A stretch of 64,000 nt of DNA, from positions 62,001 through 126,000 of the forward strand of contig CAVRXL010000013.1 of assembly GCA_963725145.1 (NCBI GenBank), read 5' to 3'. Source of the DNA: DATAEE01 sp963725145. Its GTDB lineage: Bacteria > Acidobacteriota > Vicinamibacteria > Vicinamibacterales > 2-12-FULL-66-21. A model generated the notes under the pieces. The model was not told the origin of the DNA. It did not search any database and saw nothing but the letters and a program-made list of their open reading frames with translations. Positions 18,312 to 27,624 of this stretch are shown here, one piece after another. Numbering within the stretch: position 1 is the stretch's first letter; each line of letters starts with the position of its first letter. Position numbers and translations under genes: made by a program.

Positions 18312-19970
18312 ATGAAACCAACACTACGCAGGTCGATTCTCGCCGCGGCGGGTCTGGCGGCGCTTGCACCGATGCTGGCGACGACGTCTTCGGGTTCGGC
18401 GCCGGCGGGAACATTGACACCGCTCCTCATTGAGCCGCGCGCGTTGAATGTCGGGGCCATCGGTGCCGTTCCGGTCGTGAGCAGTCTGACTGTACCCGCG
18501 TCCGAGCTCCCGGCGGCCGACGGCGCCGCCATTACCGCGAACACGGTCGAGACCACCAACGCGAGCCCGATCAACAACGGCACCGAGGACACCGGCCCCG
18601 CGTTTCCGTTCGTCGTGAACCTCGATGGTCCTGGCGGGGACTGTTCGGGGATCATGATCACACCGCGCTGGGTGCTCACCGCCGCGCACTGCCTCTGGGG
18701 TCACACAGGCGCCACGTCGTGCGGAGACCCGGAGGAGGTGTTCGTCCCGTCGGCGACCGGCTGGATACCCAGCGGCTGGAGTCCCGGGGTGAACGATATT
18801 ACGGTGGAATCGACGAGCCTGGATCCTGCGAAGCCTGCTCCCACCGTGGACATCGCAGAGTCGATCGCCGGGACGCTCAATCCCTGCACCGAAGACTCGC
18901 GCTCGGTCGACTGGGCCCTTCTGCACCTCGATCGCCGCGTGGCCTTTGCGGAGACGAATCGGTTCCATCCTCCAGTGATTCTGGGGGGGCCATCCTGCAA
19001 TCCGGACGGCGAGTTTCGCGGTGTGATCGTCGGGTACGGGCCCACGAGTCTCAGCGGAAGCGGCGGCGTGCGCCACTTCGGATTTGACGACGGGTGGGAG
19101 CGCGATCCAACCGCCACGGGAGCCGAGTACTGGACGGCTTGGTTTATTGCTATTCCCGGGATCACTCTTGGGACTCTTCCCTTCATAGACCTTATCTATG
19201 ACGGTATGAACCCGGGCGACTCCGGTGGACCGCTCCTCCAGGTGAACGAGCAAGACCAGCCGATCGCGCTTTGCGGTGTCGCCAGCAGTCCTTTCGTGAC
19301 GCCAGTCCCACCGGTCGGCTTCGATCTCGGCAATAGCTACCCCGCAGTCGATACAGAGCAGGCGTCCCAGTTCATTCAGCCTCGCATCCTCGCCAGCTTC
19401 CCGGAGAACCCTCTGATCGACGGCTGGTACGAAGGTGAATGCCGGCCTCCGGACGAAAACGCTGACGCAGACGGCGACACGGACGGCATCCCGGATGCCT
19501 GCGACAGCTGCCCTGTCAACGCCAACCCGGATCAGGCCAACTTCGACTTCCAGAACGACGGGATCGGCGACGCTTGTGACGACAGCGACAACGACGGGCT
19601 GTTCGACGGCGACGAGCTGAATGTATATGGAACGGATCCGCTCGATGAGGATACTGACGATGACGGGCTTCTGGATGGCCCGGAAGTCAACGTGTACAAG
19701 ACGAATCCGACAGACCCGGACACCGACGAGGACGAGCTGAAGGATGGGCTGGAAGTCACGTACGGAACCGATCCGCTCGACGCAGACACCGACAATGACG
19801 GGCTGCCGGACGGCCAGGATGTCGATTTCGTGAAGAACGCCGTCAACGGATTGCCGCTGACTGCGTTCAGACCTCCGGAGGTGGGACACAGAACGCGATC
19901 GTCGTGCAATTGGATACGATCGAATCCCTTCTCCTGGCCGGGAAAGTCGAGCAGGCAATCAAACGCCTGA
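18312..19970 (+). CDS. Secreted trypsin-like protease with thrombospondin-3-like repeats (frameshifted at the C-terminus)
   Basis: The ATG at 18312 gives a signal peptide. The S1 triad is complete: His126 in L-T-A-A-H-C, Asp200 in S-V-D-W-A-L-L and Ser304 in G-D-S-G-G-P. From about residue 380 come Asp-rich repeats of the thrombospondin-3/calcium-binding type (D-S-D-N-D-G-L-F-D-G-D-E, G-T-D-P-L-D-E-D-T-D-D-D-G). The frame then runs into an unrelated tail and stops at 19970. The expected C-terminal module continues in another frame (19877-20098), so one G appears to be missing near 19877. Exported endoprotease; substrate unknown. Confidence 0.85.
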   Translation: MKPTLRRSILAAAGLAALAPMLATTSSGSAPAGTLTPLLIEPRALNVGAIGAVPVVSSLTVPASELPAADGAAITANTVETTNASPINNGTEDTGPAFPFVVNLDGPGGDCSGIMITPRWVLTAAHCLWGHTGATSCGDPEEVFVPSATGWIPSGWSPGVNDITVESTSLDPAKPAPTVDIAESIAGTLNPCTEDSRSVDWALLHLDRRVAFAETNRFHPPVILGGPSCNPDGEFRGVIVGYGPTSLSGSGGVRHFGFDDGWERDPTATGAEYWTAWFIAIPGITLGTLPFIDLIYDGMNPGDSGGPLLQVNEQDQPIALCGVASSPFVTPVPPVGFDLGNSYPAVDTEQASQFIQPRILASFPENPLIDGWYEGECRPPDENADADGDTDGIPDACDSCPVNANPDQANFDFQNDGIGDACDDSDNDGLFDGDELNVYGTDPLDEDTDDDGLLDGPEVNVYKTNPTDPDTDEDELKDGLEVTYGTDPLDADTDNDGLPDGQDVDFVKNAVNGLPLTAFRPPEVGHRTRSSCNWIRSNPFSWPGKSSRQSNA

Positions 19971-20098
19971 CGACCCTTCGCGGGCATCTGGACGGCTGCG
20001 GAACCGCGCCCGACACGGACGACTGGATTGTCACGTGTCCTGAGCAGATCAAGATCCGCGAACTGGTCGATTTGTTGATCGCTAACTTGTCGAACTGA
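19877..20098 (+). pseudogene. Out-of-frame C-terminal module of the serine protease
   Basis: Read from GGA at 19877 this frame encodes about 73 residues ending I-R-E-L-V-D-L-L-I-A-N-L-S-N. It matches, almost residue for residue, the tail of the protein at 22737-24563 (L-R-T-H-L-D-G-C-G, N-D-W-I, C-P-E-Q-I, L-V-D-L-L-I-A-N-L-S). The module is helical and FIMAH-like. Its exact register continues the protease gene if one G is added at CCGGAGG, so it is the severed end of that gene, not a separate gene. Confidence 0.85.
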
Positions 20099-20126
20099 GG
20101 ACAACCCGCCCCAGCGGGAGGAACCC

Positions 20127-22709
20127 ATGACACCGACGTTTTCGAACACAGGACGCGCATGTCTCCTCATCGTGGCGTTCGCACTCGCTGGCATCGCGGC
20201 GCAGGCCGTCCCTGCAGGCATCTCCTTTTCGCGGATTACGCCAATCGACAACGGCAACCTGCTGGTCGCGCGGACGGCGGCGAACAACCCGCTCGGCCCG
20301 CCGACGTTTCAACTGAAGACGGACGTCTTCTTCAACAACAACGGGACTACGGACCGGTCGGTCACGTCGGTCCGGATCTCGTATCCGGGGTCGAGCATCG
20401 GGTCCTTCACGTACACGCCGATGGCGTTTCCGGCGCCGCCCGATCCGCCCACGCTCTTCGTGATGGAGGGCGGCGAAGAGGGGCGCGTGCCGGTCTACGA
20501 CGGGCTGAACCGAGATCTTCCGCTCCCGCTTCCGACCGCCGTCCGCATCGAGGTCTTCTTCGACAGCGATCCGGTGCCGGCGCAGCTCGACTTCGGGCTG
20601 GCGATCCGGGACAACGCGGTGCCGACCGGCGCGCACTTCTTCCCGGCGAAGGCGTCCGACCTCGACGCGGGCGAGTACTGGTTCTTCAGGACGCGCCACA
20701 CCGTCGACGCCGGCGGCGGCGGCGGCCAGTTGAATCCGTCCACCGGCTCGCAGCGGTACGCGCTGGACATGGAGATCGTCCGGTGGAATGGATCGGCGTG
20801 GAGCACGATCAAACCGGACACGACAGGGGACTCCAACTCTGACTACTGGGGATTCGAAATGCCCATGTACGCCATGGGCGACGGGATCATCACGAAGTGT
20901 TACCGTGGCGAGGCGGACCATCCGCCGGATGACCTCAACGACGTCACGTTCGAGTTCAATTTCGGAAACAGCCTTTTCATCGAACACGGAGGGGACCTCG
21001 CGACGTACGCGCACATGAGAAATGGCACGATCCCGCTGGCGCTCTGTCCGGAGGACGGGCTGAACGAGGGCCTGAGCATCCCGGTAGTGACCGGCCAGTT
21101 CATCGGCCAGATGGGCAACACCGGCCGCTCGTCCAACGCGCACCTGCACTGGCAGGTCGAGCATCTGCCCGGAACGGACCCCGTGTCCGGCGCGCCCATG
21201 CACTTCCTCAACGTCCGTGCGCTCGGCGACGACACCAGCATCAACAACCTCGGAGAGACGCCGACGCTGCTGCCGCTGCACGGGCTGACGCTCCATCGCC
21301 ACTCGCTCGTCCTACCCAACCCGTGCGGTCTGGACGATCTGCCGCCGGAGGGAGCCGCCGAGGTCGCCAAGCACGGGGTGGCGGCGGAGTGCTATCAGGA
21401 CGTGTTCAACCAGATCACGTCGCGCGGCTATCGCCCGGTGTTCGTCGACGGCTACGACGTCGGCGGACAGACGTTCTTCAACGCGATCTTCAGGCCGGCG
21501 GGTCCTGCCTCGGTCGCCCGTCACGGACTGACCGGCGAGGAGTACCAGGATCTCTTCGACGACCTGACCGACGCCGGATTCCGGCTGCAGCAGGTCGACT
21601 CCTATCTCGACGCCGGAAGCGTGCGGTACGCCGCGATCTTCGAGGTCCGCGCCGGTCCTCAATTCGCGGCGTTCCACGGCCTGACGGACGCCGAGTACGA
21701 CGTCGCGGTCGATGCGCTGTCCGACGCGGGCTTCGTCGCGGTCAACGTTTCGACCGTCGAAGCCGGCGGCGATCTGTTCTGGACGGGCCTCTTCGAGCAG
21801 GTGGCGGCGACCGGCTGGACGGTCGAGACCGTGGCGGTCGCGGACTATCAGAACACCTTCGACGCCAACGTCGCGGCCGGGCGGCTCCCGATCTACGTCC
21901 ACGGGTTCTCGACGAGCGCGGGTCCGCACCTCACCGCAATCTGGGTCGACCCGATGGGAGGGAGTTGGGCGGCGGTGCACGGGCTCACGGGCGCCGAGTA
22001 TCAGACCGCGTGGAACGCCAACACCGGCGCCGGCCGGCTTACGCGGGCGGTGACTGGCTACGACGATGGCGGCGCGCGGTTTGCCGCGGTGTGGCGGGTC
22101 CGGCCCGACACGTCGCTCACATCCACGCCTCCGCTGGTGACGAACCAGACGACCGCCTCGTTCGAGTTCACCGGCGACAATCCGTTCACGACGCTCGAGT
22201 GCAGGCTGGACTCAGCGTCGTTCGCGGCGTGCACGTCGCCGGAGACGCTCTTCGGTCTGGATGAGGGATTCCACACGTTCCGCGCGCGCGCGGTCGACCG
22301 CGAGACGGTCCGCGATCTGTCTCCGGCCTTCTTCACCTGGCTCGTCGACGTCACTCCGCCCGAGGCGGACATCATCGCGCCGGTGGAGAACACCAAGGTC
22401 GTCCACGGAGTCCCGAAGGACGATCCGGTCGATGTGACGACGGTGATCGGGTGGGCCCAGGTCGTGGTCGAGGCGACCGACAATCTCTCGGGCATCGCCT
22501 CGGTCGTCTTCACGGTCAATGCGGTGCCCGTACCTGCAGGCAACGTCACCCACGCACCTGGTTCCGACATTTGGTCGTTCCAGTTCGTGCCGACGCAGAA
22601 CGGCCAGAACCCCTATGTGATCGCCGTGACGGTCACCGACGGCGCGGGGAACTCGACGATCGACACGCTCCCGGTCGTTGCGGTGAAGACTGGAAAACGG
22701 GTGCCGTGA
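20127..22709 (+). CDS. Secreted M23-like protein with five tandem BTRD1-type repeats and an Ig-like end
   Basis: A GGGAGG site precedes the ATG. The 860-residue protein has a signal peptide, an M23/LytM-like domain (about residues 245-360: Y-A-M-G-D-G-I-I, I-E-H-G-G-D-L-A-T-Y-A-H and the late A-H-L-H-W-Q), then five repeats of about 50 residues (403-660; H-G-L-T-x-x-E-Y-Q, D-A-G-F, F-A-A-I-F) like bacterial tandem repeat domain 1, and two Ig-like segments. The usual first M23 zinc motif (H-x-x-x-D) is not obvious (D-Y-W-G-F-E-M-P-M-Y), so peptidase activity is uncertain; it may bind peptidoglycan instead. Confidence 0.8.
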   Translation: MTPTFSNTGRACLLIVAFALAGIAAQAVPAGISFSRITPIDNGNLLVARTAANNPLGPPTFQLKTDVFFNNNGTTDRSVTSVRISYPGSSIGSFTYTPMAFPAPPDPPTLFVMEGGEEGRVPVYDGLNRDLPLPLPTAVRIEVFFDSDPVPAQLDFGLAIRDNAVPTGAHFFPAKASDLDAGEYWFFRTRHTVDAGGGGGQLNPSTGSQRYALDMEIVRWNGSAWSTIKPDTTGDSNSDYWGFEMPMYAMGDGIITKCYRGEADHPPDDLNDVTFEFNFGNSLFIEHGGDLATYAHMRNGTIPLALCPEDGLNEGLSIPVVTGQFIGQMGNTGRSSNAHLHWQVEHLPGTDPVSGAPMHFLNVRALGDDTSINNLGETPTLLPLHGLTLHRHSLVLPNPCGLDDLPPEGAAEVAKHGVAAECYQDVFNQITSRGYRPVFVDGYDVGGQTFFNAIFRPAGPASVARHGLTGEEYQDLFDDLTDAGFRLQQVDSYLDAGSVRYAAIFEVRAGPQFAAFHGLTDAEYDVAVDALSDAGFVAVNVSTVEAGGDLFWTGLFEQVAATGWTVETVAVADYQNTFDANVAAGRLPIYVHGFSTSAGPHLTAIWVDPMGGSWAAVHGLTGAEYQTAWNANTGAGRLTRAVTGYDDGGARFAAVWRVRPDTSLTSTPPLVTNQTTASFEFTGDNPFTTLECRLDSASFAACTSPETLFGLDEGFHTFRARAVDRETVRDLSPAFFTWLVDVTPPEADIIAPVENTKVVHGVPKDDPVDVTTVIGWAQVVVEATDNLSGIASVVFTVNAVPVPAGNVTHAPGSDIWSFQFVPTQNGQNPYVIAVTVTDGAGNSTIDTLPVVAVKTGKRVP

Positions 22710-22736
22710 GCTGTATCGGGCATGCGGGAGGAAGCC

Positions 22737-24563
22737 ATGACTAAGGCGCCGATCGAGCTGACAAGGATCGTGAGCGGGATCGGAGTGGCCATAGCGCTGG
22801 CGATCGGGGGTGGCCCTGACACACCCCGTCACGTGAACGCTATCAGCTGCCCCGACACCGTGTTCCTGGGTGACTATCCAAACGATGACCATGGCTGGAC
22901 TGACAACGTCCAGGGCGTGGCGCACGACGCGTCAAACTGGTTCTTCACGACGCAGTCGGATGCGTTCTTGATCAAGTTCCCAATCACGTTCGATCTGACC
23001 ACCGAGTTCGATCCGGAGGATTCGAGTACGTGGCCAGCGGGCGGGCTTGCGGTTCCAATGCCGGCGGCCCTCGAGAACGCGGGCTATGAGGACTTCAAGG
23101 AGCTCGACCAGGCGAAGGGGTTCCTGTTCGTCGGGGTCAACGGCGAGGATCCGGATACCGGGGAGGGCATCGCGGGGATCGCAGTCTTCACGACCTCGGA
23201 TCTCACCTACCTCGGCGTCAAAAGTCTCACGGTCGGTATCGATCCTCCTATCGGCCATGTCTCCATCGCCGCGTTCAACCCGGTTGACGCCCGCCTCTAC
23301 TACTCAAGCACCGTCGTCTCGGATGCCCTCCGGACGCTCGCGGTCGATTTCAACCTTCTGGCGAACGTCGAGATAGCAAAGGCGTTGAGTCCCTCGGCGG
23401 ATTTTCTCGTCACGGATGGGGACGGCCCGATCGATCCGCCCCTCGAGAACATGCAGGGCGCGGCCTTCACACCATGGGGTGACCTGTATCTGGTAAACGG
23501 ACTCGAGAACCCACCTTCCGCGGACCGTGGCGGCGTGCATCTGATCAACCCTGCCGGGCAGCTGATCGCCGAGTCGACCAATGGCTTCGGCGCTTTCAAC
23601 TATGCGTACGACCCTAGCGCGACATTTCCGAATGTGAGTGAGGGAGAGGAGCCCGAGGGAGCGGACTGGTGGAACCGCGACGTCGACCCCGCGTCACCGG
23701 GGATCGGTGGGCAGCTTCACATCATCATGCTCGGGAACATGGAGGTCGACGAGGACAACCTGTACCTTAAGCACTACGTGGTCGACTACTCGTGCATCGC
23801 GTCGGGTGACGCGGACGAGGACGGACTCACCAACGGGGATGAGATCTACAACACCGGCACGGGTCCCAAGACCGCGGACACGGACGACGACGGGCTGAAC
23901 GACGGGCTCGAGCTGAACGAGCTGGGAACGAACCCGCTCCTTCCGGACAGCGACGCGGACGGTGAGCCCGACGGCGACGAGGACTTCGACAGCGATGGCC
24001 TTTCGAACGGCGACGAGGTCAACGTCTACGGGACCGATCCGACACTCTCTGATACCGACAACGACGGACTGAGCGACGGTGACGAGGTCCTCGTTCACGG
24101 CAGCGACCCGCTCGACGGTGATAGCGACGACGACGGGTTAACGGATGGGGATGAGGTCAACGTCTACGGGACCGACCCGACTAAAGCCGACACCGACAAC
24201 GATCTGCTCAACGACGGGCTCGAGGTCACTTATGGAACCGATCCGCTAGTGAGTGACACCGACGGCGACGGTCTGCCCGACGGCCTTGACGTGGAGTTCA
24301 TCGAGAACGCCGTGCAGGCGCTGCCGTCGAGTGCGTTCCGCTCCCCAGGCAACCGGAACGCTATTTTTTCTCACATGCAAGCCGTCGAATCCAAGCTTCT
24401 TGCCGCCGACGTCGAGAAGGCGGTCAAGAAACTGAATCAGCTCCGGACTCACCTCGATGGGTGCGGCGCGGAGCCCGACAACAACGACTGGATCCGGACG
24501 TGTCCTGAGCAGATCGAGGTGCGCGACCTGGTGGATCTCCTGATCGCCAATCTGTCGGCTTAG
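22737..24563 (+). CDS. Secreted thrombospondin-3-like repeat protein with FIMAH-like C-terminus
   Basis: GGGAGGAAGCC leads into the ATG at 22737; an in-frame ATG at 22722 precedes that site and is less likely. The 608-residue protein has a signal sequence, a 330-residue beta-rich domain that I do not recognise (propeller-like, with L-G-V-K-S-L-T-V-G and G-A-A-F-T-P-W-G-D-L-Y), eight or so Asp-rich calcium-type repeats (D-T-D-N-D-G-L-S-D-G-D-E-V) from about 365 to 520, and an intact C-terminal helical module ending L-V-D-L-L-I-A-N-L-S-A. The same module is frameshifted off the protease two genes upstream. Likely surface-bound or secreted. Confidence 0.82.
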   Translation: MTKAPIELTRIVSGIGVAIALAIGGGPDTPRHVNAISCPDTVFLGDYPNDDHGWTDNVQGVAHDASNWFFTTQSDAFLIKFPITFDLTTEFDPEDSSTWPAGGLAVPMPAALENAGYEDFKELDQAKGFLFVGVNGEDPDTGEGIAGIAVFTTSDLTYLGVKSLTVGIDPPIGHVSIAAFNPVDARLYYSSTVVSDALRTLAVDFNLLANVEIAKALSPSADFLVTDGDGPIDPPLENMQGAAFTPWGDLYLVNGLENPPSADRGGVHLINPAGQLIAESTNGFGAFNYAYDPSATFPNVSEGEEPEGADWWNRDVDPASPGIGGQLHIIMLGNMEVDEDNLYLKHYVVDYSCIASGDADEDGLTNGDEIYNTGTGPKTADTDDDGLNDGLELNELGTNPLLPDSDADGEPDGDEDFDSDGLSNGDEVNVYGTDPTLSDTDNDGLSDGDEVLVHGSDPLDGDSDDDGLTDGDEVNVYGTDPTKADTDNDLLNDGLEVTYGTDPLVSDTDGDGLPDGLDVEFIENAVQALPSSAFRSPGNRNAIFSHMQAVESKLLAADVEKAVKKLNQLRTHLDGCGAEPDNNDWIRTCPEQIEVRDLVDLLIANLSA

Positions 24564-24576
24564 GAGGGAGGCTGAG

Positions 24577-25836
24577 ATGACTCCTTTGAAAGATGACGTC
24601 AACCGATCCAGCCACCCGCAGCGCGGCTTCACGCTGATCGAGCTGCTGGTGGTGATCGCCATCATTGCGGTGCTGATCGGTCTGCTGATTCCCGCTGTGC
24701 AGAGGGTTCGCGAGGCCGCGGCTGCAGCAGCCCTGCGTGAGATTCAGAAGGCGCAGGCGGTCTACCGCGCCGAGGACCGCGATCGCGACGGTGTTCCCAA
24801 CTATGCGGCGAGCCTGAATGAGTTAACTGCTCACGGTCTCATCGACCCCGGGCTAAGCGCCGGCGTGAAACAGGGCTACAAGTTTGAGATGACGGCGGAC
24901 CGATCCAGACTGCACTGGGCAGCGGTGGGGTCGTCCTTTGGGGCCTTGCGCTGGCTTGCACAGCTTGCGGTCAATACCGTTGATTACATCGACAGGGACG
25001 ACATCCACTCCCCATTCGCCTACATCGACGAGATCGGGATCGTTCGGCTCGATCCTTGTCCACCGGGCTTCATTCCGGTGGTGATGGACGGGAAACTGGA
25101 GTGCGAGCCTGCAGCGATTCAGCTCAAAACCTCTCTCGGATTAGGTGCCTCGATCCGGGACCTGACGATCGCCACGCTCAACGACCTGAGCCAGGCTTTC
25201 CCGGGCGCGCTGTCTGAAGCGAAGAGGTCGCTCTCGGACCCTTCGTTCGTCGAGACAGTGAAAACCGGCTTCGACGCGAACGGCGACGGCTCCGTCGACT
25301 TCGGAGAGCTCGTCGGGACGGACGTTCTCGCCATCGCCCGCACCATTGTCGTTCGGCCCCCCGTCCCGCCGCCGCCGCCGATCGGAGACGACGCGGCGCT
25401 TCGAGGCCGGTTGGCTGAACTGCAGGCGAGCATCACGAGAGCGATGGCCTTCACCGACGACGAGGATCCGCCGGCCGTGCCGCTCGAGCACATTCAGAGC
25501 CTGCCGGCGCCGGCGTCGCTGCTCGAGCTGGTGTCTGAGGATCCGCGTAACGCGGCCATCGGCCTCCTGCAGGCGACCATCGGTTCGCTCGATGTGCGGC
25601 CGCCTCCGGACGGCGACATGGCGGCTGACAATCAGCGCGTCAACGAGCGCCGGAAGGGAAGACTCATGGACGCCGCTGAGGGCTTGACCGAGCTCCTGCG
25701 ATTCGGCCGGCTCGACGCGCTGAGAGCCGATCTGCGGCGACTCCGGACGCACGCGACGGAGTGGCTGGTCCCCGACGTCCGCCGAAAAGATCGTCCGTCG
25801 CATCGATCGCGTGCTGGCCGTGTTGGACTGAAGTAG
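24577..25836 (+). CDS. Type IV pilin-like/type II secretion pseudopilin with an EF-hand
   Basis: GGAGGGAGGC precedes the ATG by 6-8 bases. A textbook prepilin site is seen at residues 16-34: R-G before FTLIELLVVIAIIAVLIG, with Glu at position 5 of the mature protein. At 419 residues it is much longer than usual pseudopilins. D-R-D-R-D-G-V-P-N and a perfect EF-hand loop D-A-N-G-D-G-S-V-D-F-G-E (near 25272) suggest calcium binding. Residues 369-397 (L-T-E-L-L-R-F-G-R-L and R-T-H) resemble the helical module at the end of the two thrombospondin-3-like proteins upstream. It lies 13 bp after the last of these, clearly in one operon. Confidence 0.85.
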   Translation: MTPLKDDVNRSSHPQRGFTLIELLVVIAIIAVLIGLLIPAVQRVREAAAAAALREIQKAQAVYRAEDRDRDGVPNYAASLNELTAHGLIDPGLSAGVKQGYKFEMTADRSRLHWAAVGSSFGALRWLAQLAVNTVDYIDRDDIHSPFAYIDEIGIVRLDPCPPGFIPVVMDGKLECEPAAIQLKTSLGLGASIRDLTIATLNDLSQAFPGALSEAKRSLSDPSFVETVKTGFDANGDGSVDFGELVGTDVLAIARTIVVRPPVPPPPPIGDDAALRGRLAELQASITRAMAFTDDEDPPAVPLEHIQSLPAPASLLELVSEDPRNAAIGLLQATIGSLDVRPPPDGDMAADNQRVNERRKGRLMDAAEGLTELLRFGRLDALRADLRRLRTHATEWLVPDVRRKDRPSHRSRAGRVGLK

Positions 25837-25967
25837 GCGTGCGGTGCGGGCCGGAAAGTGATATGGTCTTCGCACCCCACCAGCCTCGAGCGGGGACGCC
25901 TCCCCCCTAAGCGCGTCCAGCGCGGAATACTCCGGATCCCCCGAGCTTCGTCCAAGAGGAGGCTGAC

Positions 25968-26180
25968 ATGTATCTTCGCGACATGTCGGACTGCGCGCTG
26001 CCGACGCAGGATCTCGACGTGACGTCCTCGAGCAGCGTCGCAGGCGGCACGCTCAACTACTCGTTCGTCGCGCGCGGAGCAAAGGTCGATACGGGAACCG
26101 TCAGGACGCGTATCCGGATTGCTGGCGTTCCCGATCCGACGGTCCTGGAAAGCCAGGTTGTGGTCACTAAGAAGCCGTAG
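25968..26180 (+). CDS. Small protein of unknown function
   Basis: A strong site, AAGAGGAGG, lies about 7 bases before the ATG, which is the main reason to accept this 70-residue frame. The product is beta-rich with no signal peptide or known motif (S-S-S-S-V-A-G-G-T-L-N-Y-S-F-V). It might be a short secreted-cluster accessory protein or the remnant of a larger fibronectin-like domain. It sits 131 bp after the pseudopilin. Confidence 0.5.
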   Translation: MYLRDMSDCALPTQDLDVTSSSSVAGGTLNYSFVARGAKVDTGTVRTRIRIAGVPDPTVLESQVVVTKKP

Positions 26181-26262
26181 CGTCGCTTTACGGGGCGGGC
26201 GGTCCTTGCCTGCGAAGGATTGTCCGCCTCGCCGTCCGTCCAGTTCGATTCCGACGGGATGC

Positions 26263-27624
26263 TTACAGGTCGGACGAACTCGGAGGCAGCTTCCAGGGCG
26301 CGCGGTATTCTTTCATCACGAGCGCCTGCGCTTCCGGATCGCCGATCACCTTTTCGTTCTTGACGTCCCAGTTGACGCGCCGCTTCAGCCGGAACGCGAT
26401 GTTCGCGAGGTGGCACGCGATCATCGACGTGTGCCCGACCTCGACGTCAGAACGCGGCCGCTTGCGCGAGTCGACGCACTCGAGGAAGTCGCGGACGTGC
26501 TCGAGATGGAAGTCCTGTCCGCCGCCGCGATGCGGCTCACCGATCATGCGATAGGCCTTGCGGCCATCCTTTGTTTCCGTCTCGGGCAGCACTTCCCAGC
26601 CGCGGCGGTCCAGCACGAGCACGCCGTTGTTCCCGTGAAACGCGACGCCGTGATCGCGCAGATAGGGACCCTGGCCGATCGCCGTCGCGTGCTCCCAGAT
26701 CATGCTGTAGCCGTCGTACTCCCACAGCGCCTGCTGCGTATCGGGCGTCTCCTCCGCATCGTCAGGGAACCCGAACTTGCCGCCGACGGAGACGACGGCG
26801 TTGGGAGCGCCCGCGCCCATGCCCCAGTTCGCGACGTCGATCATGTGCGCGCCCCAGTCGGTCATGAGGCCGCCGGAGTAGTCGTAGTACCACCGGAAGT
26901 TGAAGTGGAACCGGTTCTTGTTGAACGGCCTTTTCGGCGCCGGGCCGAGCCACATGTCGTAGTCGACGGTTGAGGGCGCTTCACCATCGGGCACCGGCGG
27001 GATGTTGCCCATCCAGTCCTGATAGGCCCATGTTTTGACGAGCCGGATCTTGCCGAGCTTTCCGCTCTTCAGGAACTCGACCGCCTGCGAAGAGTGCGTC
27101 GAGCTCCGCTGCTGCGTGCCCATCTGCACGACGCGGTTGTACCGGCGCGCCGTGTCGACCATCACGCGTCCCTCGCCTATCGTCAGCGAGAGCGGCTTCT
27201 CGACGTACACATCCTTGCCGGCCTGACACGCCATGACCGTCTGCAGCGCGTGCCAGTGATCCGGAGTGCCGACGATGATGACGTCGAGATCTTTGCGATC
27301 GAGAAGACGTCGGAAATCGCGGGTGACGAAGCCGGGGTTCTGCTGATGGTTCTTTTCGATGGCCGCACGAGCCTTCGCCGTCTGCTCATCGTCCACGTCG
27401 CAAAGGGCGACGGCTTCGGCGCCGAGGCGCAGCATCGCGCGCATGTCACCGGTTCCCATGCCGCCGCAGCCGACGAGGCCGACGCGGACGCGGCGGTTCG
27501 CGCCAGCCACCCGGTCCTGCGATCGGGCCGAGAGGCCCGGCGTCGACCCCAGCGACGCGAGGCTCGCGCCGGCAGCCCCGGCGGCTGCGTCCTTCAGGAA
27601 ATTGCGACGTGTGCGCCTAGTCAT
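26263..27624 (-). CDS. Gfo/Idh/MocA-family oxidoreductase with Tat signal
   Basis: The ATG at 27624 follows CCGGAG by 6 bases. The 453-residue protein starts with a twin-arginine signal (T-R-R-T-R-R-N-F-L-K), so it is exported folded with its cofactor. It has a Rossmann motif V-G-L-V-G-C-G-G-M-G, the dinucleotide/sugar motif E-K-P-L (near 155) and the C-terminal family segment G-G-L-M-T-D-W-G-A-H. These enzymes use NAD(P) on sugars or inositols; Tat-exported members are typical of carbohydrate-degrading planctomycetes and acidobacteria. Its start overlaps the end of the fucosidase gene by 8 bp, so the two form an operon. Confidence 0.92.
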   Translation of the reverse strand: MTRRTRRNFLKDAAAGAAGASLASLGSTPGLSARSQDRVAGANRRVRVGLVGCGGMGTGDMRAMLRLGAEAVALCDVDDEQTAKARAAIEKNHQQNPGFVTRDFRRLLDRKDLDVIIVGTPDHWHALQTVMACQAGKDVYVEKPLSLTIGEGRVMVDTARRYNRVVQMGTQQRSSTHSSQAVEFLKSGKLGKIRLVKTWAYQDWMGNIPPVPDGEAPSTVDYDMWLGPAPKRPFNKNRFHFNFRWYYDYSGGLMTDWGAHMIDVANWGMGAGAPNAVVSVGGKFGFPDDAEETPDTQQALWEYDGYSMIWEHATAIGQGPYLRDHGVAFHGNNGVLVLDRRGWEVLPETETKDGRKAYRMIGEPHRGGGQDFHLEHVRDFLECVDSRKRPRSDVEVGHTSMIACHLANIAFRLKRRVNWDVKNEKVIGDPEAQALVMKEYRAPWKLPPSSSDL

